Positions 21,984 through 34,411 are shown, counted from the first letter of the stretch. The stretch is DNA of 64,000 nt from Deinococcus hopiensis KR-140 (GCF_900176165.1 NZ_FWWU01000009.1:1366501-1430500); one strand, 5' to 3'. Numbers and translations: made by a program. The notes: generated by a model not told the origin, from the sequence alone.

Positions 21984-22783
21984 CTGCCGGACCAGGGGTT
22001 GGGGAGGCAGGGCCCGAGGGAGGCGGCGGTGAACGGCTGCAAAAGCGTCTGGCCCGGGCGGGCGTCGCCTCCCGCCGCGCCGCTGAGGAGTTGATTCAGG
22101 CCGGGCGCGTCACGGTCAACGGCGAGGTCGCCTCACTGGGGCGCGTCGTGTCGCCTACCGACGAGGTGCGGGTGGACGGCACCCTGATCGAGGCGGCGGG
22201 GCTGGAAAAAGTCACCTTCCTGCTGCACAAGCCCGCCGGCTACGTCACCACCGCCCGCGACGAGTACGGGCGGCGCAACGTCCTTTCGGCGATGCCTGCA
22301 GTGCCGGGCCTGCATCCGGTCGGTCGGCTGGACAAGGATTCGGAGGGGCTCTTGCTGCTGACCACCGACGGCCAGCTGACCCTGACCCTGACCCACCCGC
22401 GCTACGGTCACGAGAAGGCGTACCGGGCCTGGACGGCGGGCGAGGGGGACCCCAGCGTGGCCGAACTCCAGGCATTGGTGCAAGGCGTCGAGCTGGAAGA
22501 CGGCCCGGCGCGCGCCCTCAGTGCCCAGCACGCACGCGGCGGAGCCTTCGTCACCCTGGGCGAGGGCCGCAACCGGCAGGTCAGGCGCATGCTCGAGGCG
22601 GTCGGCCACCCCGTCGCCCGGTTACTGCGCTACCGCGTGGGTGGCTTATGGCTCGGTGACCTCGGTCCCGGCGAGTACCGAGAACTGAACGGGCGTGACC
22701 TGCACGACCTGCTGCATCCCGCGCAAGTGCCCCGCCACGCCTGGGCGCGCTCGGAACGGGAGACGCTGGAGCGCTGGGGGTAG
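21980..22783 (+). CDS. RsuA/RluB/RluE-type pseudouridine synthase
   Basis: A 267-residue enzyme: an N-terminal S4 RNA-binding domain (RLQKRLARAGVASRRAAEEL to about residue 75) followed by the pseudouridine synthase domain with GRLDKDSEGLLLLTTDG (catalytic Asp) and the C-terminal GRNRQVRRMLEAVGHPV motif. It most resembles 23S rRNA RluB, which modifies U2605 in E. coli. The GTG start overlaps the upstream membrane-protein gene. The rnpB gene follows 65 nt downstream. Confidence 0.9.
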   Translation: MTAGPGVGEAGPEGGGGERLQKRLARAGVASRRAAEELIQAGRVTVNGEVASLGRVVSPTDEVRVDGTLIEAAGLEKVTFLLHKPAGYVTTARDEYGRRNVLSAMPAVPGLHPVGRLDKDSEGLLLLTTDGQLTLTLTHPRYGHEKAYRAWTAGEGDPSVAELQALVQGVELEDGPARALSAQHARGGAFVTLGEGRNRQVRRMLEAVGHPVARLLRYRVGGLWLGDLGPGEYRELNGRDLHDLLHPAQVPRHAWARSERETLERWG

Positions 22784-22835
22784 GAGGTGGGGCCCGCGGA
22801 GACAGCTTTTCGCTCCAGCCCTTCGGCCCCTCTGC

Positions 22836-22841
22836 TACACT
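22836..22841 (+). promoter_or_regulatory. Minus-10 element of rnpB
   Basis: TACACT, 6 nt before the expected 5' end of RNase P RNA at 22848. It is the same hexamer seen ahead of truB and gatA. No consensus minus-35 is evident. Confidence 0.6.
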
Positions 22842-22847
22842 CCATTC

Positions 22848-23267
<420 letters not shown>

Positions 23268-23345
23268 ACCAACAGGGTCCGCTTCCCCAACTGGGAGAGG
23301 CGGACTTCTGCGCTGTGGTGGGAATGGGTGGGGAAGGGGGCGGCG

Positions 23346-23699
23346 TTAAGCCTTCCGCGCGTCGAGCGCCGCCACCGCGAAGCCCACGATCATCAGCAGG
23401 CCGCCCAGAGGCGTGACCGCGCCCAGCAGGCGCAGGCCCGTCAGGGTCAGCAGGTAAAGCGAACCGCTGAAGATGACCGTGCCCAGCAGCAGCAGTCCCG
23501 GTGCACGGCGCTGCGCTGGCTGTGTTCCCAAGGCAAGCAGGGCGAGGGCGACGTACATCTGGTACCGCACGCCCGTTTCGAAGGTGGCGAGCAGGTCCGC
23601 ACCGAGACGCGCCCGGAGGGCGTGGGCCCCGAACGCCCCAAGGGCCACGCCGAGCGCCGCAAGCAGGCTGCCGACCAAGGTGGAATTGAGGTTGCGCAT
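23346..23699 (-). CDS. DUF423 membrane protein
   Basis: A 117-residue DUF423 protein with four hydrophobic segments. Characteristic are the N-terminal LGVALGAFGAHALR, the ATFETGVRYQMYVALALLAL segment, and GAVTPLGGLLMIVGF near the end. The family is widespread and of unknown function. It is convergent with rnpB and divergent from the mraZ cluster. Confidence 0.85.
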   Translation of the reverse strand: MRNLNSTLVGSLLAALGVALGAFGAHALRARLGADLLATFETGVRYQMYVALALLALGTQPAQRRAPGLLLLGTVIFSGSLYLLTLTGLRLLGAVTPLGGLLMIVGFAVAALDARKA

Positions 23700-23920
23700 C
23701 CCCCCACGCTAGGGAAGCTGAAGTGGGGGGATGTCCCGCGTCCGGCACGCGGTGAAAAGAGAGGGGAATTTTATTTCTGACGCGGTGTGGCCCCTTCTCC
23801 ACTGGGGCCGTACCTGAAAGTCAATTCCCATTTTCGGGAAGCCCAGCGGGGGCTTGCTGGGCCCATATGGAGCGGCGGTGGGGAAAAATTCAGCGCCCGT
23901 CAGGAGAAGGGGGAACAACG
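23700..23920. other. Upstream region of the mraZ cluster
   Basis: About 220 bp with two short perfect hairpins: GGCCCC/GGGGCC near 23790-23810 and GCCCAGC/GCTGGGC at 23841-23862. They precede the MraZ operator. No gene is supported. Confidence 0.5.
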
Positions 23921-23959
23921 TGGGAAGCGGTGGTAATCGGTGGGGGAGACTGTTACACT
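23921..23959 (+). promoter_or_regulatory. MraZ operator overlapping the mraZ promoter
   Basis: Three pentamers, TGGGA (23921), TGGTA (23931) and TGGGG (23941), are spaced exactly 10 bp apart, the known MraZ-box arrangement (TGGGN repeats with 5-nt spacers). TACACT at 23954-23959 is a minus-10 hexamer, and the repeats cover the minus-35 position. Autorepression by MraZ follows by inference. Confidence 0.8.
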
Positions 23960-24070
23960 CGCTGCACCAGCCCGCAGCAGCGCCCACGGCGTCTGTCTGG
24001 GCTGTTCTCTGCATGTCGGGCACGGCTCTGGGCCAAGTCCGGCAGGCGAAAACGCGGAAGAAGGAGAACG

Positions 24071-24499
24071 TTGCCATTCGGAGAACACCTGTACACCATC
24101 GACGAGAAGGGTCGCCTGGTTATGCCACCGGCTTTTCGGGAGTTTGTCGAAGACGGGATGATTCTCACGCGCGGCATGGAAGGGTGCCTGTATGTGTTTC
24201 CACTTGCGAGCTGGCGGCGGGTGGAAGAGCAGCTGGAACACCTGCCCCTCACAGACGCCGGGTCGCGGGCGTTCGTGAGGTTTTTCTATTCTGGTGCCGG
24301 CAAGGCGCGGCTGGATGCCCAGAGCCGCATCTCGGTTCCGCACACGCTGCGGACCTTTGCGGATCTCGGGAGCGACGTGATCGTGGCGGGTGCGCCCGGA
24401 CGGCTCGAACTCTGGAACCCTGGCCGCTGGGAAGCGGCCATCCAGGCCGTGCAGGACGACCCGCCCAACCCCGAACTGCTCGCCAACTTCGTGGCGTGA
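24071..24499 (+). CDS. mraZ: Division/cell-wall cluster transcriptional repressor MraZ
   Basis: A 142-residue MraZ, an AbrB-like DNA-binding protein that forms rings and represses the dcw cluster. Both DxxxR motifs are present: DEKGR at 11-15 in the first repeat and DAQSR in the second, each followed by the (I/L)xxPxxxR pattern. The start is TTG 24071, directly after AAGGAGAACG, a good ribosome site; an upstream extension would cover the operator. rsmH follows 4 nt downstream. Confidence 0.93.
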   Translation: MPFGEHLYTIDEKGRLVMPPAFREFVEDGMILTRGMEGCLYVFPLASWRRVEEQLEHLPLTDAGSRAFVRFFYSGAGKARLDAQSRISVPHTLRTFADLGSDVIVAGAPGRLELWNPGRWEAAIQAVQDDPPNPELLANFVA

Positions 24500-24503
24500 A
24501 CAC

Positions 24504-25459
<956 letters not shown>

Positions 25460-25463
<4 letters not shown>

Positions 25464-25819
25464 CGGTCTCGCGTTTCGACTTCAGCCTCGCGACCTGGCA
25501 GTCCCGGGCCATTCGCTACATGGTGATCTACCTGCTGCTCGCCCTCGCGCTGGTTGCGTCCCGGTATTTGACTCAGGACATACGCCCCAGCCTGCGCGCC
25601 GCCCAGGACCGTGAAGCCAAGCTGATCACGGCCCGCGATGAGCTGGAGGTGGAGGTGCAGCGCCTCAGCAGTCCCCAGCGCGTACGGGACTGGGCTTCGC
25701 AAAACGGCCTGCGGTCCTTTGCTGAAGCTCCCAAAACCAAGCAGTCCATCACGGGTGTGACCCCGCCCCCTCCCGCTCCGGTGCGGACCACCCTGGAGGT
25801 GAACACCGAATGGAAGTGA
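25460..25819 (+). CDS. FtsL-like cell division protein
   Basis: A 119-residue bitopic protein: a short cytoplasmic N-terminus, one transmembrane segment (about 20-37), a coiled-coil (about 43-72) and an RVRDWASQNGLR tail, the layout of FtsL. It lies between rsmH and an FtsI-like PBP, the standard dcw position of ftsL. The C-terminus is Pro-rich. Sequence conservation in FtsL is low, so the call rests on layout and position. GTG start overlapping rsmH; its 3' end overlaps the PBP gene by 10 bp. Confidence 0.8.
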
Positions 25820-27189
25820 AGATCCGCTCCCGTTCCCGCCTGATGCAGTTTATCGCGCTGTTTCTTTTCCTGACGCTGGTGTGGTCGTATGCCCAGCTCG
25901 AATGGAACGTGCCGCAGGCAGTCAGACACACCGTCATGCAGGCCCGGGGCAGCATCCTCGCCGCCGACGGCACTGTGCTGGCCCGCAGCGTAAACGGCAA
26001 ACGCGTGTATCCCCAGGGTCAACTGGCCGGACAGCTCGTCGGCATGATGGGGGCCGACAGCGGCCTGGAGGGTCTGGAGCACGCCTACAACCGCGTACTC
26101 GAAGGTGGGCAGGACGTGCGGCTGACCATCGATCCAGGCGTGCAGGCCGCGGCCGAGGCGGCGCTGGGCAAGACGGTGCCCGAACACCAGGGCGAATACG
26201 GTTCGGTGATCGTTATGGAGACGCGCACCGGCCGCCTGCTGGCCGCCGCGAGCTACCCGCCCTTCAATCCCGAGCGCTGGACGGAGTACAGCGCCCATGA
26301 CCGCCGCAACCGCCCCTTTCTCGACGTGTACGAGCCTGGATCGACGATCAAGGCGCTCGTGGTTGCCGCCGCGTTCAACGAGGGCCTGACGTCTCCGGAG
26401 ACGGTGTACGACACTCCCATGTCCCGCTATATCGGCAAACGCTGGGGCAGCACCATTCACGACGCGGTGCAGCATCCGGGGCGCCTCACCACCCGGCAGG
26501 TGCTGCGTTACAGCAGCAATGTGGGCATGAGCCACATCGTGGAGCACTTTGCGCCCGAGCGGATGCGCGGTTACCTGGGGGCCTACGGCTTCGGCAGCGA
26601 CGTGACGCTGCCCCGCCTGCCCACCGAGACGGGCAGCCTGCAGCCGCTGCGCAAGTGGGACGACCTCGTTCGCGTCACCAACGCCTTCGGTCAGGGCATG
26701 AGCAGCACCACGCTGCAGCTTGCCGCCGCCTACAACACGCTGGGCAACGACGGCATGTACGTGCCGCCCCGGCTCGTGGAGGGCGAGGGAAGCGGGGACG
26801 CCGGCGAACGTCACGAGGTGTTGCGGCCCACGACCGCGCGCACCACCCGCGCGATCTTGCAAGACGTCATCGAGGAGGGCATCTTCTCTCAAGCTGGAAT
26901 TGAGGGCTACGCGCTGGGCGGCAAAACGGGAACGGCCCAGGTGGTTGGCCCTCGGGGCTACTCCAGCAGCCTCTACGACAGCGTGTTCTCGGGCTTTTTC
27001 CCGGTGGACGCCCCACGCGTGACCATCACGGTCATGGTCCACGGGGCCAAGGTGGAATACCACGGCTCGCAACTCGCCGCGCCCATCTACCGTCAGATCG
27101 CCTCTGCTGTCATCTCGCGCTGGGCCGCTGTCCCCACCGAGCAGGGGCAGAAAGAGAAGCACGCCAAGGCGCAGCAGACGCACAACTGA
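25810..27189 (+). CDS. FtsI/PBP3-like transpeptidase (class B PBP)
   Basis: A 459-residue class B penicillin-binding protein. An N-terminal anchor (about 11-27) is followed by a short pedestal (ARGSILAADGTVLARS) and a transpeptidase domain with SxxK at Ser178-Lys181, SSN at 235-237 and KTG at 372-374. There is no PASTA domain and it is shorter than usual FtsI (550-600 residues), mainly in the pedestal. Its position after mraZ-rsmH-ftsL indicates septal peptidoglycan cross-linking. Confidence 0.9.
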   Translation: MEVKIRSRSRLMQFIALFLFLTLVWSYAQLEWNVPQAVRHTVMQARGSILAADGTVLARSVNGKRVYPQGQLAGQLVGMMGADSGLEGLEHAYNRVLEGGQDVRLTIDPGVQAAAEAALGKTVPEHQGEYGSVIVMETRTGRLLAAASYPPFNPERWTEYSAHDRRNRPFLDVYEPGSTIKALVVAAAFNEGLTSPETVYDTPMSRYIGKRWGSTIHDAVQHPGRLTTRQVLRYSSNVGMSHIVEHFAPERMRGYLGAYGFGSDVTLPRLPTETGSLQPLRKWDDLVRVTNAFGQGMSSTTLQLAAAYNTLGNDGMYVPPRLVEGEGSGDAGERHEVLRPTTARTTRAILQDVIEEGIFSQAGIEGYALGGKTGTAQVVGPRGYSSSLYDSVFSGFFPVDAPRVTITVMVHGAKVEYHGSQLAAPIYRQIASAVISRWAAVPTEQGQKEKHAKAQQTHN

Positions 27190-27613
27190 GAAGAGTATGA
27201 GGAGCGGTCCTGCTTTTTCGTCCGAACAGGCGCGGGTGAGAGGTCTTCTTCCAGTTGCCCTCCTCCTTGAGGGCAAAAAGCGGGGTCGGTTGGTATGTGT
27301 GGCGTAGAAATGCGCCAGAACACAACCAAATCTTGGAATCACCCCATGGTATTCATGAGTATTCACATGAGAGGGTTAGAGCTTCTCACATCTTGAAAAT
27401 ATGTTGCTGGAGGCGGTAAATCGAGATCAGACTCTCTGTTACCGCCCAGTGACTTGAGAACAAATGAGAAGTAAAAGTTGTATTACACAGAAATCTCCCA
27501 CGAAGGGCCTTTAGGCTTCAGGACAAGGAGGGGGCAGCTGGGTCTGTCTCCTGTCGCTGCCTTTCTCATCCCCTCAATGCGGCTGCGCCCCTCGGTGCGG
27601 TCTGGGAGATTTC
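27190..27613. other. 424-bp leader region before the 3D-domain gene
   Basis: A gene-free, AT-richer stretch. It holds a TTGCCCTC / GAGGGCAA hairpin (27255-27276) followed by AAAAAG, and a GGCGGTAA / TTACCGCC hairpin with a 19-nt loop (27412-27446). No protein is supported. A long structured leader upstream of a cell-wall gene invites a riboswitch search, but I cannot match a known class. Confidence 0.5.
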
Positions 27614-28351
<738 letters not shown>

Positions 28352-28462
28352 TCCCGCGCCGTAGCCGCATTTCTATGGGAGGAGCCCAGACAGGCCCTCC
28401 CGCTGCTGCCTTTTCCTGCCGCTTTTCCTATTTTTCCGCCCTCCGTGCGCCGGTGAGGAAGC

Positions 28463-29662
28463 GTGCCCACCTCTGTTATCCTCCGCAAGGTGCCCCGTTC
28501 CGCTCCTGACCTCGCTTGGATGCTCGCCCGCGCGCACCTCTCGCGCCGCCGAACCCAAAACCTGCTGACCGTGCTGGGCATCGCCGTGGGCGTCATGGTG
28601 CTGATCGCCGCGCTGAGTCTGACAAACGGCTTTACTGCCGCGCTTGTGGACGCCACCCTGCGCGCCAGTCCCCACCTCAGCCTGACGGCTTTCGCTCCGT
28701 CGCAGCGCGACGCTGGGCTGGAGCGGCAGATGCGCGCAGACCCGCGCGTGGTCGCCTTTACGCCCTTCGTGGGCGACAAGGGCCTGCTGACGCGCCCGGC
28801 CAGTGCGGGGCGGGCAGCAGGGGTGGACTTCGCCACCCTCTTCGGCGTGACCCCCGACGAGGCCCGCGTGCTGCAGCTCGCTCCCACCGAGAGCGAGCTG
28901 CTGCGGAGCCTGGGCAGGGACGAGGTGCTGCTCGGGGCGGCCCTGGCCCGCAGCGTGGGGGCCTTTACGGGAGACGAGGTGCGCCTGCTCAACTCTACCC
29001 AGCGGCGCGCCAGCCTGCGGGTCAAGGGCGTATTCAGCACCGGCAACTACCTGATCGACTCGGCGTACGCCTTTACCAGCCTGGAGACCCTGCAGCGCCT
29101 GCAGGGCACGCGCAACGTGACCGGTTACCAGTTGCGGCTGCGTGATCCGGCCGCTGCTCCCGCTGTGGGCGACGCCCTGACCCGCACCCGGCCCTACTCG
29201 GCGCTGCCCTGGCAGGGGCTGTACGGCACGCTACTCGATCAGCTGGCGCTGCAAAAGAAGGTCATCGGCTTCGTGGTCTTTCTGATCGTGATTGTGGCGG
29301 CCTTTGGAATCGCCAACGTGCTTACCCTGGCCGTGTTCGAGAAGACCCAGGAAATCGCCATTCTGCGTGCCATCGGGGCGACGCGCAGCGTGATCACCCG
29401 TACCTTTCTGCTTGAGGGCGCCCTGCTGGGGCTGGCCGGCCTGCTGCTGGGCAATCTGCTGGGCCTCGGCATCAGCGCGTATTTCACGGTCCGGCCCTTT
29501 CACATTCCGGGAGACCTCTACTTCATCACGTCGCTGCCCGTGGAGGTACGCGCCGCCGATCTGCTGTGGGTCAATGCCGTTGGCCTGGGGACCACGCTGC
29601 TCGCCGCCCTGATCCCGGCGCGGCGCGCGGCGAACGTGGAGCCAGCCCGCATTATCCGCTGA
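28463..29662 (+). CDS. FtsX-type ABC permease (LolC/LolE family)
   Basis: A 399-residue permease with the LolC/E-MacB layout: a first transmembrane helix after LSRRRTQNLLTVLGIAVGV (about 30-55), a large extracytoplasmic domain (about 60-265), and three C-terminal helices (about 275-300, 322-350, 365-388) ending in LIPARRAANVEPARIIR, the FtsX-domain signature. Start GTG 28463. The partner ATPase is not adjacent. Lipoprotein release or another export role cannot be decided. Confidence 0.86.
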   Translation: MPTSVILRKVPRSAPDLAWMLARAHLSRRRTQNLLTVLGIAVGVMVLIAALSLTNGFTAALVDATLRASPHLSLTAFAPSQRDAGLERQMRADPRVVAFTPFVGDKGLLTRPASAGRAAGVDFATLFGVTPDEARVLQLAPTESELLRSLGRDEVLLGAALARSVGAFTGDEVRLLNSTQRRASLRVKGVFSTGNYLIDSAYAFTSLETLQRLQGTRNVTGYQLRLRDPAAAPAVGDALTRTRPYSALPWQGLYGTLLDQLALQKKVIGFVVFLIVIVAAFGIANVLTLAVFEKTQEIAILRAIGATRSVITRTFLLEGALLGLAGLLLGNLLGLGISAYFTVRPFHIPGDLYFITSLPVEVRAADLLWVNAVGLGTTLLAALIPARRAANVEPARIIR

Positions 29663-29840
29663 GCCGGCACAGTTGCTCCTGGAGATGGGGGCACCGGACC
29701 AGGTACAAAAGATGACGAAAACATTGTGTCAGCCGCAGATCACATTCCTGACGGTGGGCTGAACCACCATTAAGCTTCCGGGCTGACCCGCTCATGGCGC
29801 GTCAAGTTGTCCCCCTTAGGCTACGTCTCGGAGGTACAAC

Positions 29841-30863
<1,023 letters not shown>

Positions 30864-30885
30864 GCGCAGTTCCCGAGGAACCCAG

Positions 30886-30912
30886 ACCCCCGCCCCTGTG
30901 GTGGGGGTTTTT
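30886..30912 (+). terminator. Intrinsic terminator of the PEGA gene
   Basis: ACCCCC ... GGGGGT stem followed by TTTTT, 23 nt after the stop codon. Confidence 0.85.
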
Positions 30913-30962
30913 GCCGACGGTGGGCGGAGCGCAGAGGGAGGCCCCCTGCGGCCCGCTGTGCG

Positions 30963-31069
30963 GGATTATCCGTTCCCTTCCCTCCACTTCGGCGATTCCA
31001 CGCCTTTGTGTCACCGCTTTTCCTGCTCGCTGCGCTTGGGTCAACCCCTTCTTGCATCACGGATAAGCC
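30963..31069. repeat. MITE-like dispersed repeat, copy 1 (107 bp)
   Basis: Bounded by GGATTATCCGT and ACGGATAAGCC, imperfect terminal inverted repeats. It aligns end to end with 56676-56781 (shared core: CACGCCT, CACCNTTTTCC, GCTCGCTSCGCTTGGGT, GCATCACGGAT). It sits between the PEGA terminator and the end of the Nudix gene. No coding capacity. Confidence 0.8.
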
Positions 31070-31079
31070 GGAGTCCTTT

Positions 31080-31655
31080 TTACGGGCCCCCCGCCAGCAG
31101 ATCGTGCAGCACACGCGCCGTCATCCCCCAGATATCGTGGCCCTGCCAGGGGTAGCGGTAAAGGGAAACCACGCGCCCGTCCGGCAGGCTGCGCTCCTCG
31201 CGTTGCAGGGGCAGGGCGCGCAACTCGCCCAGGGTGGGGGTGATGATCTGGGCCACCTCGGCGCTCAGGACCAGGTGTGGCCCGTCTGGAATGCGGGCCA
31301 GCACGGGGGTGACGTGAAATCCCACCGGGGTAAAGACGTCGTCGAGTTCTCCCAGCACCGTGACAGCACCCGGGTCCAGGCCCACCTCCTCGTGCGCCTC
31401 GCGCAGGGCCGCCTCCACGGGCGTCTCGCCGGGTTCCAGGCTGCCGCCGGGAAAGCTGATCTGACCCCGGTGGGTGGGCAGTTCCTCGGAGCGCACGGTG
31501 AGCAGCACCCGCGGATCGTGTTCGCGGGTCAGGGCCACGAGCACGGCGGCGCGGCGGTAGCCGGGCAACTCCAGCGGAACACGGGTGCGGCCCGAGAGCC
31601 ACACCGCCCAGGGATCGCGCAGCGCCACGTCGAGGGGGTCCAGTTCTCCGCTCAC
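31080..31655 (-). CDS. Nudix hydrolase, CoA pyrophosphatase (NudL) type
   Basis: A 191-residue Nudix protein. The Nudix box runs from about residue 70 (GGSLEPGET) to REAHEEVG at 85-92. Upstream, LLTVRSEELPTHRGQISFPG is the NudL/UPF0035 signature of enzymes that cleave CoA to 3'-phosphoadenosine phosphate and phosphopantetheine. It overlaps mazG by the ATGA pattern, so the two form a nucleotide-cleaning operon. Deinococcus genomes carry many Nudix proteins. Confidence 0.9.
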   Translation of the reverse strand: MSGELDPLDVALRDPWAVWLSGRTRVPLELPGYRRAAVLVALTREHDPRVLLTVRSEELPTHRGQISFPGGSLEPGETPVEAALREAHEEVGLDPGAVTVLGELDDVFTPVGFHVTPVLARIPDGPHLVLSAEVAQIITPTLGELRALPLQREERSLPDGRVVSLYRYPWQGHDIWGMTARVLHDLLAGGP

Positions 31656-32299
31656 GCGTCCGCTTCAGCACTTGGCTGCGCTGGCTCTGGCAGGGATTGC
31701 AGCAGGTGCCCGGTGCGTTCACGCAAGGCCACCTCGGGATTCACGCCCGCGCTCCTCGCCCAGGCGACGACGGCGGCGAGCACGTCGGCCACACCTTCGG
31801 CGGTGGCCGGGGCCCCGCGGAGCACCCCGGCCACCGCTTCCCGCCCAGTCTTCTCGCGGCCTGACAGCTTCTGCGCCCCTACCTCCCGGGCGAGTGCTCC
31901 GAGGGCAGATGGAACGCGCTCTGCAGCGCTGCGGGGCTTCCCCCCCCGTTCCGCCGCCTTGATGACTTCCCAGTTGGCCTCCACCTCAAGGCTGCCCGAC
32001 ACCTCCACGTCGCTGAAGACGTGGGGGTGTCGCCGCACCAGCTTCTGGACGATCCCGCGCTCCACGTCCCCGTAGGTGAAGGTGCCCGCCTCCTCCGCGA
32101 TCACCGAGTGAAAGGCCACCTGCAGCAGCACGTCGCCCAGTTCTCCGGCCAGCGCCTCTGGTCCCTCGGTCACGGCGTCTACCGCCTCCGCCGCTTCTTC
32201 CAGGAGGTAGGGGCGCAGGGACTCGTGGGTCTGTTCGCGGTCCCAGGGGCAACCGTCCGGAGCACGCAGGCGGCGCAGGATCTGGAGGAGGTCTTGCAT
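31652..32299 (-). CDS. mazG: Nucleoside triphosphate pyrophosphohydrolase MazG
   Basis: A 215-residue MazG with the opening LRRLRAPDGCPWDREQTHES and the ExxE...ExxD metal-binding helices (LLEEAAEAVDAV and LAGELGDVLLQVAFH). MazG hydrolyses non-canonical NTPs to NMP and pyrophosphate. The ATG is 6 nt after TAGCAT on the minus strand (32306-32311), a leaderless layout. It overlaps the Nudix gene by 4 bases. Confidence 0.92.
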   Translation of the reverse strand: MQDLLQILRRLRAPDGCPWDREQTHESLRPYLLEEAAEAVDAVTEGPEALAGELGDVLLQVAFHSVIAEEAGTFTYGDVERGIVQKLVRRHPHVFSDVEVSGSLEVEANWEVIKAAERGGKPRSAAERVPSALGALAREVGAQKLSGREKTGREAVAGVLRGAPATAEGVADVLAAVVAWARSAGVNPEVALRERTGHLLQSLPEPAQPSAEADA

Positions 32300-32416
32300 C
32301 CCGCCATGCTACGCCGTTGGGCCCGCGCGAGGATTGTGAACGGCAGGTGGCAGGGGCCTGGGCCGGCTCACGCCCGCTTCACGCTTCGTCAGGCGAGGCG
32401 TGATGAACTCGGCTCC

Positions 32417-32923
32417 ATGAACCGACGTTCCCACCCCTATTGCAGCGCCGCCCTCCTCGTCACGTTGCTCGTGTCTCCTGCTGCCGCGCAGACCGCGCCT
32501 GCTCAGCCCACGCCTACTCAGACCGCTCCGGTCGACCTCGCGAAGTTCGCCACCGGTAAGTACGTAATTCTGGAGCCGCAGGTGCAGGGCAACGTTACAA
32601 TCCTGAACGAGCAGGAGCGCGGCGAGGTGCTCGGAGCCATGAAGCGTGACTCGGCGGGAGCGCTGAAGCGCCGGTACCCGGGCGCCACCATCGTGACCGA
32701 TTCCGCCCAGGCCGCTCAGCCGGACGTCATTCGCGTTACTCCCATGATCGTCGCGCCGCCCAACCTGCTGCCCTGGTCCAAGCTCTCGGCGGGCCTGAGT
32801 TTCGACCTGGCTGGCGGTCAGCGGGTGGTGCTCAGCGATCAGTACAGCATCATGGCCGTCTGGGCGCACCGCTTCGACGCCGCCAATTTCGTGTATGACG
32901 GCCTCCTGAAGAAGCTGCCCTGA
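32417..32923 (+). CDS. Secreted hypothetical protein
   Basis: A 168-residue exported protein with a signal peptide (about 1-26, ending ...SPAAAQ), a short Thr/Pro linker, and a globular domain containing YVILEPQVQGNVTILNEQER and a hydrophobic C-terminus. The domain mixes strands and a KRRYPGATIV segment; I do not recognise a family. It is divergent from mazG and upstream of the SDR gene with a 70-nt gap. Similar secreted proteins in Deinococcus are uncharacterised. Confidence 0.7.
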   Translation: MNRRSHPYCSAALLVTLLVSPAAAQTAPAQPTPTQTAPVDLAKFATGKYVILEPQVQGNVTILNEQERGEVLGAMKRDSAGALKRRYPGATIVTDSAQAAQPDVIRVTPMIVAPPNLLPWSKLSAGLSFDLAGGQRVVLSDQYSIMAVWAHRFDAANFVYDGLLKKLP

Positions 32924-32993
32924 ACGCCTCTCCCCACTTCAGTTCCCCTTCACGCGCCCCGGCACAGAGTCCGGGGCGTGTTACGTTCGCCTC

Positions 32994-33713
<720 letters not shown>

Positions 33714-33966
33714 GGCGGCGCTGGAGGGCCAACGGTCACTGGTTTGGTAAGACTTCAGGCAAATCGCTTATGGAAGCCCGGACCAACCCGGCTGAAACGC
33801 CTAACACGGCCCGCCAATTAGATCATTTACGAAGTAGTTTATTGATCCCGGCGTAAGTTGGCACCGGTTCTACCCGACTTGAGCGATGAGGAACGTGGCC
33901 AGCACACATGACGCCCCACCGTGATCCATACCAATTTATGCCGAGATCAATAGAGCATTTATTCGA
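33714..33966. other. Gene-free start of the AT-rich island
   Basis: About 250 bp without a supported gene. It contains TTTATTGATCCCGGCGTAAGTT at 33838-33859, which closely matches the right flank of the IS5 element (16318-16339). Confidence 0.5.
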
Positions 33967-34090
33967 ATGCCGCCGCGGGTGGAAGGGCGCCCCTCACGGC
34001 TCGATTCTCCCCTATGTTCATTCAAGTTCGCTCGCTGGGCTCAGTCAAAAAGAAATCCCCCTTTTGACAAATGCGCTAAAGTGTGTCTGA
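33967..34090 (-). repeat. Dispersed repeat family 2, copy 1 (about 120 bp)
   Basis: Its reverse complement matches 43948-44068: shared blocks TGTCAAAA, TGACYGRGCCCAGCGAGC, GAACTTGRATG and GGGGYGCCCTTCC in the same order. The second copy lies inside a secreted-protein gene. Confidence 0.75.
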
Positions 34091-34343
34091 ACGCCCTGTC
34101 AGTAAGAAAGGTAGGCTACTCTCCAGCCAAAACAACGCGACAGCAGAGCGCTGCCTGGCGTGTGTAGAGCTGAGCAGGGCTGGCAATGGTCGGTACGTTC
34201 TCGGGTGGAGCAGAAACCCTATGGTCGAGATCGAAAACAAGAAGGTACTGTTCTACGGTAGATTCCCCACTGATCTGCCTCGCCGGCTGGCAGAGCTTTC
34301 AGGCGCACTCCAATTCGGTAGGAAGCGACTCCTGGAGCTGTGA
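34083..34343 (+). CDS. Hypothetical small protein (doubtful)
   Basis: An 86-codon open frame from GTG 34083. The C-terminal half (RYVLGWSRNPMVEI, RRLAELSGALQFGRK) looks protein-like, but there is no ribosome site, its 5' end overlaps the dispersed repeat, and it lies in low-GC DNA of atypical composition. It may be a fragment or chance. Confidence 0.25.
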   Translation: MSERPVSKKGRLLSSQNNATAERCLACVELSRAGNGRYVLGWSRNPMVEIENKKVLFYGRFPTDLPRRLAELSGALQFGRKRLLEL

Positions 34344-34378
34344 AGCAGGAAAGAGGAGAAGCAGGTTGTAGATGCAGA

Positions 34379-34411
34379 GTTTACAAAACAACACTTTCCT
34401 GTTTTGTAAAC
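34379..34411. terminator. Hairpin at the 3' end of the AlgX-like gene
   Basis: GTTTACAAAACA and TGTTTTGTAAAC: perfect 12-bp arms, 9-nt loop, 30 nt after the AlgX-like stop on the minus strand and 36 nt after the small plus-strand frame. AT-rich arms with no T-run make it a weak terminator candidate. Confidence 0.5.

Noticed and set aside
27190..27613. A ydaO-type (c-di-AMP) riboswitch in front of the 3D-domain gene
   Set aside because: The conserved core of that riboswitch class could not be seen; only unspecific hairpins are present.
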